From the NCBI GenBank assembly GCA_005880605.1, contig VBIS01000119.1, positions 1-12,841 on the forward strand: DNA of 12,841 nt, read 5' to 3'. The position numbers and the translations under genes are program-made. Under the pieces are notes generated by a model. That model was not told the DNA's origin. It searched no databases and was given only the letters and a program-made list of their open reading frames with translations. Below are positions 1 through 5,766 of this stretch, piece by piece (within the stretch, counting starts at the first letter, position 1; the number at the start of each line of letters is the position of its first letter). This DNA is from Chloroflexota bacterium (GTDB lineage: Bacteria; Chloroflexota; Dormibacteria; CF-121).

Positions 1-395
1 ACGCCGGACAAGTTGTAGGCGAGCGATTCGGTCCCAAGGGTGGACGCGATCTGGACGACCTTGTCGCTCCCACCGGCGGCCGTGAGCTCCGAAGCCTTCA
101 TCGGCACGTCGCTGGCGCCGAAGTCGACGACTTTCTTGGTTAGTTGCGAGATGCCGGCGCCTGAGCCGAGCGCGTTGTAGTTGATGGTCACCTGGCTGAA
201 CTTCTGGTTGTAGGCGAAGCGAGCGGCATCGTAGAACGGAGCAGGAAAGGTCGCGCCAGTGCCGATCAGCGAGGCTTGCGGCGGTGTCGGCACACCGGAT
301 CCGCCGGTAGCCGGATTGTTGCCGGTGGCGCTGCCTCCGCAGGCGGCTAGCAGGACGACCGCGCCCACCGAGAGAGCGACGAAAAAGCGTTTCAT
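1..395 (-). CDS. pstS: PstS, phosphate ABC transporter substrate-binding lipoprotein (C-terminus off the left edge)
   Basis: PstS captures inorganic phosphate outside the membrane and passes it to the PstCAB importer. About 131 N-terminal residues are visible; the family is usually 320-380 residues, so roughly two thirds lie beyond the edge. The N-terminus has a short basic start (MKR), a hydrophobic stretch and a lipobox LLAAC with the lipidated Cys at residue 19. A Gly/Pro/Thr-rich linker follows. PstS hallmarks come next: GTGATFPAPFY near residue 46, an NALGSGAGISQL phosphate-loop region near 78, and DFGASDVPM near 96. The ATG at 393-395 has a strong Shine-Dalgarno (GAGGAGG, plus-strand complement about 408-415). 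The gene lies 98 bases downstream of a co-directional sensor kinase, with a Pho-box-like repeat at the kinase stop. The pstC, pstA and pstB genes are not in view and would be expected further left. Confidence 0.96.
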   Translation of the reverse strand, partial: MKRFFVALSVGAVVLLAACGGSATGNNPATGGSGVPTPPQASLIGTGATFPAPFYDAARFAYNQKFSQVTINYNALGSGAGISQLTKKVVDFGASDVPMKASELTAAGGSDKVVQIASTLGTESLAYNLSG

Positions 396-492
396 GCTGG
401 CGATGTTTCCTCCTCAAACGATGGCCGCGCCCGGCCCTTCTGCACTTGAGGAGCAAGCTAGCGCCTGCGCTTTATGGAATGGGGCGCGTAGG

Positions 493-508
493 GTTAAGGG
501 GACGTTAA
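493..508 (-). promoter_or_regulatory. Pho-box-like direct repeat upstream of pstS
   Basis: On the minus strand two TTAAC cores start exactly 11 bases apart: GTTAACGTCCC followed by CTTAACCCTAC. The second core contains the TAA stop of the kinase gene. PhoB/PhoP response regulators of Escherichia, Bacillus and Streptomyces bind direct repeats of 11-base period (Bacillus half-site TTAACA-like, Streptomyces GTTCACC-like). The repeat lies about 100 bases before the pstS ATG. A possible -10 (CATAAA, 474-479) follows on the same strand. The period and position are seen; the function is inferred. A chance match is possible, although TTAAC is uncommon in DNA this GC-rich. Confidence 0.4.
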
Positions 509-1591
509 CGGAGCCCGCGGGAGACGCACGCGAATCACGGTGCCCGCTCCGGGGATGCTTTCAGCCAGGATGGTGCCGCCCTGCAATTCCACGAGGTGCC
601 GAGCGATCGACAGCCCGAGACCGCTCCCGGGCTGACCGCCTCTCGACCGGTCGACCTTGTAGAACCGCTCGAATATGCGTGCGAGGTCGCGGCCCGGAAT
701 CCCGGGACCAGTATCGCGGACGGCGATTTCGACTCGCGACAGCTCGGCAGAGGCACTGATCACCACCTCGCCGGAGCCCGTGAATTTCAGTGCATTGTCC
801 ACGATGTTCTGCAGGGCCTGGTCGGTCTTTGCCCGGTCGCCGACGGCAGTGCTGCCAGCCGTCGCAATATCGGCGCGCAGAACCAGCTGCCCGGCCGCCG
901 CCCTGACCTGGTACCGATCGACCAGGGCACGGACCAGATCATCGACCGAGAACGGTAGCCGTTCCACAGCGATGCCCTCCGCATCAAGTGCAGCGAGCTG
1001 ATTCAGGTTGAAGACGATGTCGGCAAGCCGCCCTGCCTCCTGCGTTATGCGGTCGATGAACAGCCGCATGTCTCCGTCGGCCGGAAGCTCGGCCGAGAGC
1101 GTCTGAGCCGCCAGGTCAAGGCCAGCCAGCGGCGTGCGAATCTCATGGGACAGATTGGCGACGAATTGCTGCCGAACCGTCTCCAGGTAGCGGAGCCGAG
1201 TTATGTCTCGCGCCAGAAGGATGAGGTCGCCATCGTGAAGCGGCACCGCGCGGACCTGCAAGATCCGGCCTGAAATCGGCAGCTCCACCTCCGCCGCCTG
1301 TTCAAGCCGCGATTCGCGCGCTCGGAGCGCTAGCCCATCGATGCGATGCTCTCGAACGACCTCAACCAGCGGACGGCCAACTGGCTGCTCGAGGGCAGGA
1401 AACATCAACCGCGCTGCCGGATTGAGCCATCGGACCCGAGTCCCGTTCAATAACAGGACGCCCTCCTCCACGTGCTCGAGGATGCCGGCAAGCATCCGGC
1501 GCGACTCGGCAACCTCGACCGGCGCCTCGGGATCCCCCGTTGAAGGCCCACCGGAGCTCACTGAAGGTCGTCGCCGCCAAAACCGCGCCAT
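494..1591 (-). CDS. PhoR-like soluble PAS sensor histidine kinase
   Basis: A 365-residue two-component kinase that would autophosphorylate on His and pass the phosphate to a response regulator. Domains in order: a variable Arg/Ser/Pro-rich N-terminus (1-30); a PAS domain (about 31-130, with the typical opening ILEHVEEGVLLLN and closing LARDITRL); HisKA with FVANLSHEIRTPLAG (143-157, His149 as phosphoacceptor); and HATPase_c with the N box QNIVDNALKF (Asn266), G1 DTGPGIP (293-299), F box IFERFYKVDRSR (307-318) and G2 GSGLGLS (322-328). All catalytic boxes are intact. No transmembrane segment is present, unlike classical PhoR, so it is probably cytoplasmic. The location before pstS and divergent from DUF47-pit suggests phosphate control, but no response regulator lies in the window. 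No Shine-Dalgarno precedes the ATG; the transcript may be leaderless. An unrelated PAS kinase remains possible. Confidence 0.93.
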   Translation of the reverse strand: MARFWRRRPSVSSGGPSTGDPEAPVEVAESRRMLAGILEHVEEGVLLLNGTRVRWLNPAARLMFPALEQPVGRPLVEVVREHRIDGLALRARESRLEQAAEVELPISGRILQVRAVPLHDGDLILLARDITRLRYLETVRQQFVANLSHEIRTPLAGLDLAAQTLSAELPADGDMRLFIDRITQEAGRLADIVFNLNQLAALDAEGIAVERLPFSVDDLVRALVDRYQVRAAAGQLVLRADIATAGSTAVGDRAKTDQALQNIVDNALKFTGSGEVVISASAELSRVEIAVRDTGPGIPGRDLARIFERFYKVDRSRGGQPGSGLGLSIARHLVELQGGTILAESIPGAGTVIRVRLPRAPLTSP

Positions 1592-1599
1592 CCCGGCCG

Positions 1600-1628
1600 A
1601 ATCTAGCAGACGATCCAGCCGCCATCAA
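1600..1628 (-). promoter_or_regulatory. Candidate promoter of the sensor kinase gene
   Basis: Read on the minus strand: TTGATG (complement of 1623-1628), a 17-base spacer, then TAGATT (complement of 1600-1605) preceded by an extended -10 TGC. Each hexamer matches the sigma-70-type consensus at 4 of 6 positions. Only 8 bases separate the -10 from the kinase ATG, so transcription would begin at or next to the start codon. This fits the absence of a Shine-Dalgarno sequence. It is predicted by eye only. Confidence 0.42.
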
Positions 1629-1630
1629 AT

Positions 1631-1668
1631 GAAAAGCCGCTCCGGCAGGGGGAGAACCCGGGAGCGGC
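1631..1668 (-). terminator. Intrinsic terminator-like hairpin in the kinase upstream region
   Basis: Inverted repeat GCCGCTCC (1636-1643) and GGAGCGGC (1661-1668), extendable by two G-C pairs (1644-1645 with 1658-1659) across a one-base bulge at 1660. On the minus strand the hairpin is followed at once by TTTTCATTT (1635-1627), the layout of a Rho-independent terminator. It sits about 45 bases before the kinase ATG and just upstream of the candidate -35. It could insulate the kinase promoter from antisense transcription out of the DUF47 leader, or act as an attenuator for a longer leader. The structure is seen; the role is inferred. Confidence 0.45.
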
Positions 1669-1731
1669 GGTGGGAATGCGGTGGCAGTGTCCCTAAAATG
1701 CGCCTCGAAAGTAAAAATTCGGCCGGAGGAT

Positions 1732-1789
1732 GGTTAACAATTGGCGGTTCCGGCGCCTTGCTTTAAGGTTGTGGGGGGACGTCCACACA
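1732..1789 (+). promoter_or_regulatory. Leader and possible control sites of DUF47-pit
   Basis: The region before the DUF47 gene holds a GTTAAC palindrome (1733-1738), the same core as in the repeat upstream of pstS. It also holds an extended -10-like TGCTTTAAG (1759-1767) and an 8-base perfect palindrome GGACGTCC (1777-1784) with weaker outer symmetry, just before the Shine-Dalgarno. I see no good -35 and no second TTAAC at 11-base spacing, so a Pho box here is at best a half site. Confidence 0.25.
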
Positions 1790-1804
1790 AGCGGAGGTGC
1801 GGTC

Positions 1805-2413
1805 ATGAGGTTGAGCCTGGTGCCCCAGGAGCGGCGGTTCTATGCCCTGTTCAAGAAACAGGGAGAGCTCGTCAACGAGTCGCTTGAGCAACTACGCAAC
1901 GGTTTACTGGAGGGCCAGACTAGGCACCCGCGCCTTCGAGAGCTCGAACACGAGTGCGACGACGTGACTCACGAGATCTACAACCTGATCAACCAGACCT
2001 TCGTGACCCCGTTCGAGCGCGAAGACATCTATTCGCTTGCCTCATCGCTGGACGAGGTGGTCGACCTGGCCGAGGAGGTTTCGGACAAGATCGACCTATA
2101 CCGTGTCAAGGAAATCACCCCATCCGCCCGCCGGATGGGTGAGGTGCTCGCCAAGGCGGGAAAGGAGTTGGAACAAGCGGTCGCCGACCTCGAAGGCTTC
2201 AAGAATTTGACGCCGCATCGACTCGCGATCCACAGCCTCGAGAACGAGGGTGACCGCATCACACGCGAGGCACTCGCCCAACTGTTCACGGACGGTGCCA
2301 GCCCCAGCGACCTCGTTAAGTGGAAAGATCTCTATGATCTGCTGGAGACGACGATGGACCAGTGCGAACACGTGGCCAACGTCCTGGAAGCGACCTCGAT
2401 CAAGAATGCCTGA
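1805..2413 (+). CDS. DUF47 family (PhoU-related) phosphate transport regulator
   Basis: A 202-residue all-helical cytoplasmic protein of the DUF47/PhoU_div family, which is typically found beside Pit permeases and thought to modulate their phosphate uptake. It has two PhoU-like halves, each with acidic metal-binding-type motifs: ELEHECDDVTHEI (47-58) with a PFEREDIYSLASSLDEVVDLAEEV segment (69-92), and HSLENEGDRITREA (143-156) with LYDLLETTMDQCEHVANVLE (176-195). The start at 1805 is chosen because GGAGGTG (1793-1799) precedes it at good spacing; the frame is open for 25 codons upstream, but nothing supports an earlier start. The last 8 bases overlap the pit gene, so translation of the two is probably coupled. 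It is not PhoU proper, which accompanies the Pst system. Confidence 0.93.
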   Translation: MRLSLVPQERRFYALFKKQGELVNESLEQLRNGLLEGQTRHPRLRELEHECDDVTHEIYNLINQTFVTPFEREDIYSLASSLDEVVDLAEEVSDKIDLYRVKEITPSARRMGEVLAKAGKELEQAVADLEGFKNLTPHRLAIHSLENEGDRITREALAQLFTDGASPSDLVKWKDLYDLLETTMDQCEHVANVLEATSIKNA

Positions 2414-3416
2414 GCAGCTGTTGCTGCTAATCACGATCCTTATCGCCCTTGGCTTCGACTTCACGAACGGCTTTCACGACACGGCGAACGCGATCGCTAC
2501 ATCGGTATCGACGCGTGCCATGTCGCCCCGAATGGCCGTCCTGATCGCGGCCGTCCTCAATCTCGCCGGCGCGGTGATCACAGTGGTCTTCTTCCAGGCC
2601 AAGGTCTCGAACACGATTGGCAAGATCGTCGCCTTCAGAGCCGGCCTCGTTGTCATCATCTCCGCCCTGGTTGGCGCAATCATCTGGAACCTGATCACGT
2701 GGTATCTCGGACTGCCGAGCAGCTCGACTCACGCGCTGGTTGGGGCGCTCAGCGGCGCGGCGATCGCCGCCGCGCACGGCCTCGGCGGCGTACGCGCTTC
2801 GGAGTTCTGGAAGACGGTCCTCTCCCTGGTGATCTCCCCACCGGCGGGTTTCATCCTGGCCGCGATTGTCATGACCGCGCTGCTAATCGTTCTACACGGG
2901 GCCAGGCCTGTTCCACTGAATCGGACGTTTCGCAACCTGCAGATCCTCACGGCAGCATTGGTTTCCTACTCCCACGGGGCCAACGATGCGCAGAAAACGA
3001 TGGCTGTGATCACACTCGCGCTCGTGGCCACGGGCCATCTTCAGACGTTTCAGGTCCCGGTGTGGGTCGTTATCCTGTCCGCGTCGGCAATCGCCTTTGG
3101 CACCTACGCGGGTGGATGGCGGATCATCAAGACCCTCGGCTGGCGCATCTACAAGCTGGACCCCGCAACGGGCTTCGCCGCGCAATTGAGCGGCGCCGCG
3201 GTGATCCAGTTCGCGACCCAATTTGGCCTTCCCGTATCAACCACGCACGTGGTGACGGGCTCCGTCATGGGGGCCGGCGCCTCGCAACGACTTTCTGCCT
3301 TGCGATGGGGTGTAGGGGCCAACATCGTGCTGGCCTGGGTGCTGACAATCCCAGCGGCCGGCCTCATGGCCTGGGTGCTTTACGCGATCCTCAACACGGC
3401 CGGACTGCGAGGATAG
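2406..3416 (+). CDS. pit: Inorganic phosphate transporter, Pit family
   Basis: A 336-residue integral membrane permease (PF01384, PiT/SLC20) that imports metal-phosphate or phosphate by proton or sodium symport; it is the low-affinity, constitutive-type route. The two duplicated signature regions are clear: GFDFTNGFHDTANAIATSVSTRAM (16-39) and SYSHGANDAQKTMAV (188-202). Each half also has the paired STH motif: PSSSTHALVGAL (104-115) and PVSTTHVVTGSVMG (276-289). Hydrophobic segments run through the length, roughly ten helices. The start at 2406 gives the expected N-terminus (MPEQLLLLITIL); the frame is open further upstream inside the DUF47 gene, but that part is the DUF47 gene read in another frame. 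The gene ends 9 bases from the stop of the convergent SixA gene, with no room for a terminator. Confidence 0.96.
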   Translation: MPEQLLLLITILIALGFDFTNGFHDTANAIATSVSTRAMSPRMAVLIAAVLNLAGAVITVVFFQAKVSNTIGKIVAFRAGLVVIISALVGAIIWNLITWYLGLPSSSTHALVGALSGAAIAAAHGLGGVRASEFWKTVLSLVISPPAGFILAAIVMTALLIVLHGARPVPLNRTFRNLQILTAALVSYSHGANDAQKTMAVITLALVATGHLQTFQVPVWVVILSASAIAFGTYAGGWRIIKTLGWRIYKLDPATGFAAQLSGAAVIQFATQFGLPVSTTHVVTGSVMGAGASQRLSALRWGVGANIVLAWVLTIPAAGLMAWVLYAILNTAGLRG

Positions 3417-3425
3417 GCGCTCGGA

Positions 3426-3884
3426 TTACGGCGCGGCCACATAGCGAGCGCCGGTGATTTTTCCAGCGGTCTCCTCGACCGCCCATGTGGATCCCTTCTC
3501 CATCTTGGCCTGGGACCTTGATACCACCCCCTTTTGGATCAAGTGCTCGAGGAACTCTTCGACGAGGTCGCCGTGCGTGCATAGAACCGCGTTGCGTCCC
3601 TTGAATTCCGAAACCATGCGGAGCAGACTCTCGCCGCCGGACCCTTCTTCCAGGTCCTTTCTCGGCTCGATGGGGAGCTTGTGCTGGTTGGCGAGCGGCT
3701 CGACGGTTTGAATGCAGCGAACGTACTCGCTCGACAGGATGGCATCGATCGGTTCCTTCCTGAGCCAGTTCGCCAATTCCTCGGCCTGCCGGCGACCGGG
3801 CTTCGTCAGCGGCCGGAGTCGATCGTCGCCCGCCCAATCGGCACGATCACCGGCCTTTGCGTGGCGAACAACGTAGATCGCCAT
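3426..3884 (-). CDS. SixA-type phosphohistidine phosphatase (histidine phosphatase family)
   Basis: A 152-residue member of the histidine phosphatase superfamily. It is the short SixA type, which removes phosphate from phosphohistidine, and is also the type of domain found at the C-terminus of mycobacterial MutT1. The catalytic motif is VVRHAKAG (5-12, nucleophile His8, Arg7). SSEYVRCIQT (51-60, Arg56) and LEEG near 79-82 follow, then the second catalytic His in CTHGD (102-106, His104). The core residues look intact. The ATG at 3882-3884 is chosen because MAIYVVRHAK is the usual N-terminus; the open frame upstream runs through the Nudix gene. It is the last gene of the ppk operon, starting 29 bases after the Nudix stop, with only a weak ribosome site. 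Confidence 0.92.
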   Translation of the reverse strand: MAIYVVRHAKAGDRADWAGDDRLRPLTKPGRRQAEELANWLRKEPIDAILSSEYVRCIQTVEPLANQHKLPIEPRKDLEEGSGGESLLRMVSEFKGRNAVLCTHGDLVEEFLEHLIQKGVVSRSQAKMEKGSTWAVEETAGKITGARYVAAP

Positions 3885-3913
3885 CAGACTACCGGGCCTC
3901 GTAGCGAGCCGCG

Positions 3914-4228
3914 CTATCCGGTCGCTTCGAGGTCGAGTGCCCGCAAGAGAGCGCGATCCCGCCGATAGCTGAGGAGGTCGAGGGCGTCGTCGATCGTCAC
4001 CCATCGAACTTCGTCGATCTCGCTGCCGGCGCGGAACCGCTCGCGCAGCGCGGTTTCCTCGAGGGTTTCGCCGCGGTCAACTTTTCCCTTGGGGAAAGAC
4101 CAGTCATCGTAGCCCGGGCGGTGGACGACGGCGATGCGCATCGCACCACGCGACCCATTCCGGCGGACGACGCCTCCCGCGGCCCTTACGAGTTTTGCCT
4201 CATCGACGTTCAGGATCTTTGCTGCCAT
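3914..4228 (-). CDS. MutT1-like Nudix protein with an internal deletion across the Nudix box; probably inactive
   Basis: A 104-residue protein whose two ends match the Nudix domain of MutT1-type hydrolases. The front has AAGGVV (16-21), RIAVVHRPGYDDWSFPKGKV (31-50) and the first half of the Nudix box, GKVDRGETLEETALRE (48-63). The back has FRAGSEIDEVRWVTIDDALDLLSYRRDRALLRAL (65-98), the usual end of the domain. The box should continue RE-U-x-EE-x-G-U but reads RERFRAGSE, so the metal-binding glutamates and the central strands are absent. I estimate about 40 residues lost, in frame, at about 4037-4042. Hydrolase activity is unlikely. The start at 4228 has an AAGGGG ribosome site; an ATG at 4289-4291 overlapping the CHAD stop (ATGA) is an alternative giving 21 more residues. 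It could be a decaying gene, an assembly deletion, or a retained non-catalytic domain. Confidence 0.82.
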   Translation of the reverse strand: MAAKILNVDEAKLVRAAGGVVRRNGSRGAMRIAVVHRPGYDDWSFPKGKVDRGETLEETALRERFRAGSEIDEVRWVTIDDALDLLSYRRDRALLRALDLEATG

Positions 4229-4287
4229 GGACACCCCTTGCGCGGTATGTTGCTGTGACGATTGCATGGTCGCCGAGGCGGCACGAC

Positions 4288-5766
4288 TCATATCATCCAC
4301 CTTCTGAGGCGGTTGCGGTCAAGTTTTTTCCAAACTTTGGGCCATTCGGCCCGGTCATCGGCAGCCGCCTCACGTTCGAGTGCCGATAATTCGCCCGCGA
4401 CGAAGGCACGTGATCCGGTTCCGGCCCCTCGCAGCCATTGTTGGGCAGTGACGCTGTCCTGATGATCACCGAGAACATCCTGGAGTGCTGCCGCCGCCTC
4501 GGAGAAGCGCGGCACGGCCTTGCCGGCAATGGGAACGGCTGCCTCGGCCGCATAGCGAGCGCGCTTGGCGAGGATGCGAATGCGGTGAAGGTCGGCGTCG
4601 GCGGCCGCCTCGGGCAGGCCGCGCACGCCCTTGCGCAACCGCTTCCAATCTCGGCGGGCCAGCGCGGGCATCGCTGTTGCGGCGGGCTGATCGCCTTGCG
4701 CCGTCAGGGCCGGCGCGCGAGAGGCCTCGACCAGACGCTCGATCAGGTCGATGTAACGGTCGGTGCGCATGTCGAGCACCAGTCGGGCTCTGGCTTCCTC
4801 ACTCTCCGCTTGCAGCTCATCGGCGAGCTCGCCCACGATCGGGCCATCATCGGCGGCGAGCGCGCTCGTCCGTCCGCGCAACCGCTGGCTCATCACCTGC
4901 TTGTCGCGAACGCTGCCGAGGCCCGCGCCCAGCCAGCGCAGATCGGCGCGCAGCGCGTTGGCCCAGACGGGATCGAGCAGCGCGCGAAAGGTCCGCAGTT
5001 GCGAGCGCAGGCGCCGGGTCGCAACCCGGGCCCGATGGACATCTTCCGGATCGTCGCCCAACCGCACGCCGGGGTCGTGGCGCAGCAGGCTGGCGACCGA
5101 CACGGCGATCACGTGCCGCACCAGGTCACCGGCCCGCGCCGTCGGTGCCAGCAGGATGGGATCGACCTCGGGCGCCGCGGTCGCCCGCGCGCCGAGCGCT
5201 CGTACCAGCTTGGACGCCTGGTCCTCGTCGGAGGCCCCGGCGTGGCGCAGGCGAGCCAGGATCGGATCCAGTAGACGGTCGGCGGATGGGTCACGCAGCT
5301 CGACCTCGACTTCGCGAAACCGGTTCTGGATGCGGAGCCCCTGGATAACCGAGACGTCGTCATCGACGACCTCGGCGAGCACGGCGCCGTCACGGTTCTT
5401 GAGCTGCACCCGCCGGCGCACCGTCGACAGGCTGGCCACGGGAACCAGCGTCGAGCGGCGTACGTATGCCATGACCAGCGCCACGGCCGCATCCGGCGGC
5501 CGGTTGCCGTCACCGGGAAACTCGATCTCGCGCCGGTTGAGCGTGCGACTCTCGGTGGTGGTAGGGAGCTTTAGCGTCCAACCTTCGCCCTGGCGGAGGC
5601 GAAGGTTGCAACCCCAGCGCGCCAATCGCAGGTCCGGGGTGTCGTAGTAGACGGTCTCGAGGCGCCGCTCATCAACCGGCGTCGTCTCGACCGCAGCGGC
5701 GACGTCTTCGAGGTTGGGGAGATGAAATCCGGGCGTGACCGCGAGCTTGATCTCGCGCTCAAGCAT
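4288..5766 (-). CDS. CYTH-CHAD domain protein (inorganic triphosphatase / polyphosphate-binding)
   Basis: A 492-residue cytoplasmic protein with the YgiF-like domain order. The CYTH domain (about 1-195) opens with the defining ExExK motif in EREIKL (Glu3, Glu5, Lys7). It has further basic and acidic tunnel residues in NLRLRQGEGWTLKLP (54-68), STVRRRVQLKN (114-124), AEVVDDDVSV (131-140), FREVEVEL (150-157) and KLVRAL (186-191). The CHAD domain (about 215-480) has two helical repeats with conserved basic faces: VHRARVATRRLRSQLRTF (243-260) and LHRIRILAKRARYAAE (393-408), plus LGDHQDS (432-438). CYTH enzymes hydrolyse triphosphate compounds; CHAD domains bind polyphosphate. The ATG overlaps the ppk1 stop by 8 bases (ATGCTTGA), so it is co-translated with the polyphosphate kinase. 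Polyphosphate binding or tripolyphosphatase activity is inferred from family and context. Confidence 0.94.
   Translation of the reverse strand: MLEREIKLAVTPGFHLPNLEDVAAAVETTPVDERRLETVYYDTPDLRLARWGCNLRLRQGEGWTLKLPTTTESRTLNRREIEFPGDGNRPPDAAVALVMAYVRRSTLVPVASLSTVRRRVQLKNRDGAVLAEVVDDDVSVIQGLRIQNRFREVEVELRDPSADRLLDPILARLRHAGASDEDQASKLVRALGARATAAPEVDPILLAPTARAGDLVRHVIAVSVASLLRHDPGVRLGDDPEDVHRARVATRRLRSQLRTFRALLDPVWANALRADLRWLGAGLGSVRDKQVMSQRLRGRTSALAADDGPIVGELADELQAESEEARARLVLDMRTDRYIDLIERLVEASRAPALTAQGDQPAATAMPALARRDWKRLRKGVRGLPEAAADADLHRIRILAKRARYAAEAAVPIAGKAVPRFSEAAAALQDVLGDHQDSVTAQQWLRGAGTGSRAFVAGELSALEREAAADDRAEWPKVWKKLDRNRLRRWMI

Noticed and set aside
423..471. Short GC dyads in the pstS leader (GGCCG/CGGCC at 423-436, AGCGC/GCGCT at 460-471)
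   Set aside because: The stems are only five pairs, one with a two-base loop, and there is no T-tract. This is expected by chance in GC-rich sequence.
1730..1804. Upstream in-frame extension of the DUF47 protein
   Set aside because: It lacks a ribosome site and runs through the promoter-like region. The ATG at 1805 has GGAGGTG at proper spacing and gives the usual family N-terminus.
2250..2405. N-terminal extension of the Pit permease inside the DUF47 gene
   Set aside because: It is the DUF47 coding sequence read in another frame. The hydrophobic Pit N-terminus starts at 2406.
3417..3425. Possible terminator between pit and SixA
   Set aside because: Only nine bases lie between the convergent stops, and no inverted repeat is evident.
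3885..4004. Longer SixA start, or a Nudix-SixA fusion by frameshift
   Set aside because: The extra 40 residues are the Nudix gene in another frame and look Arg/Pro/Ser-rich and non-coding. A stop codon and a new ATG separate the two genes cleanly.
4485..5648. Long open frames opposite the CYTH-CHAD gene
   Set aside because: These Arg/Ala-rich translations are typical antisense shadows of GC-rich coding DNA, while the minus strand has clear CYTH and CHAD motifs.
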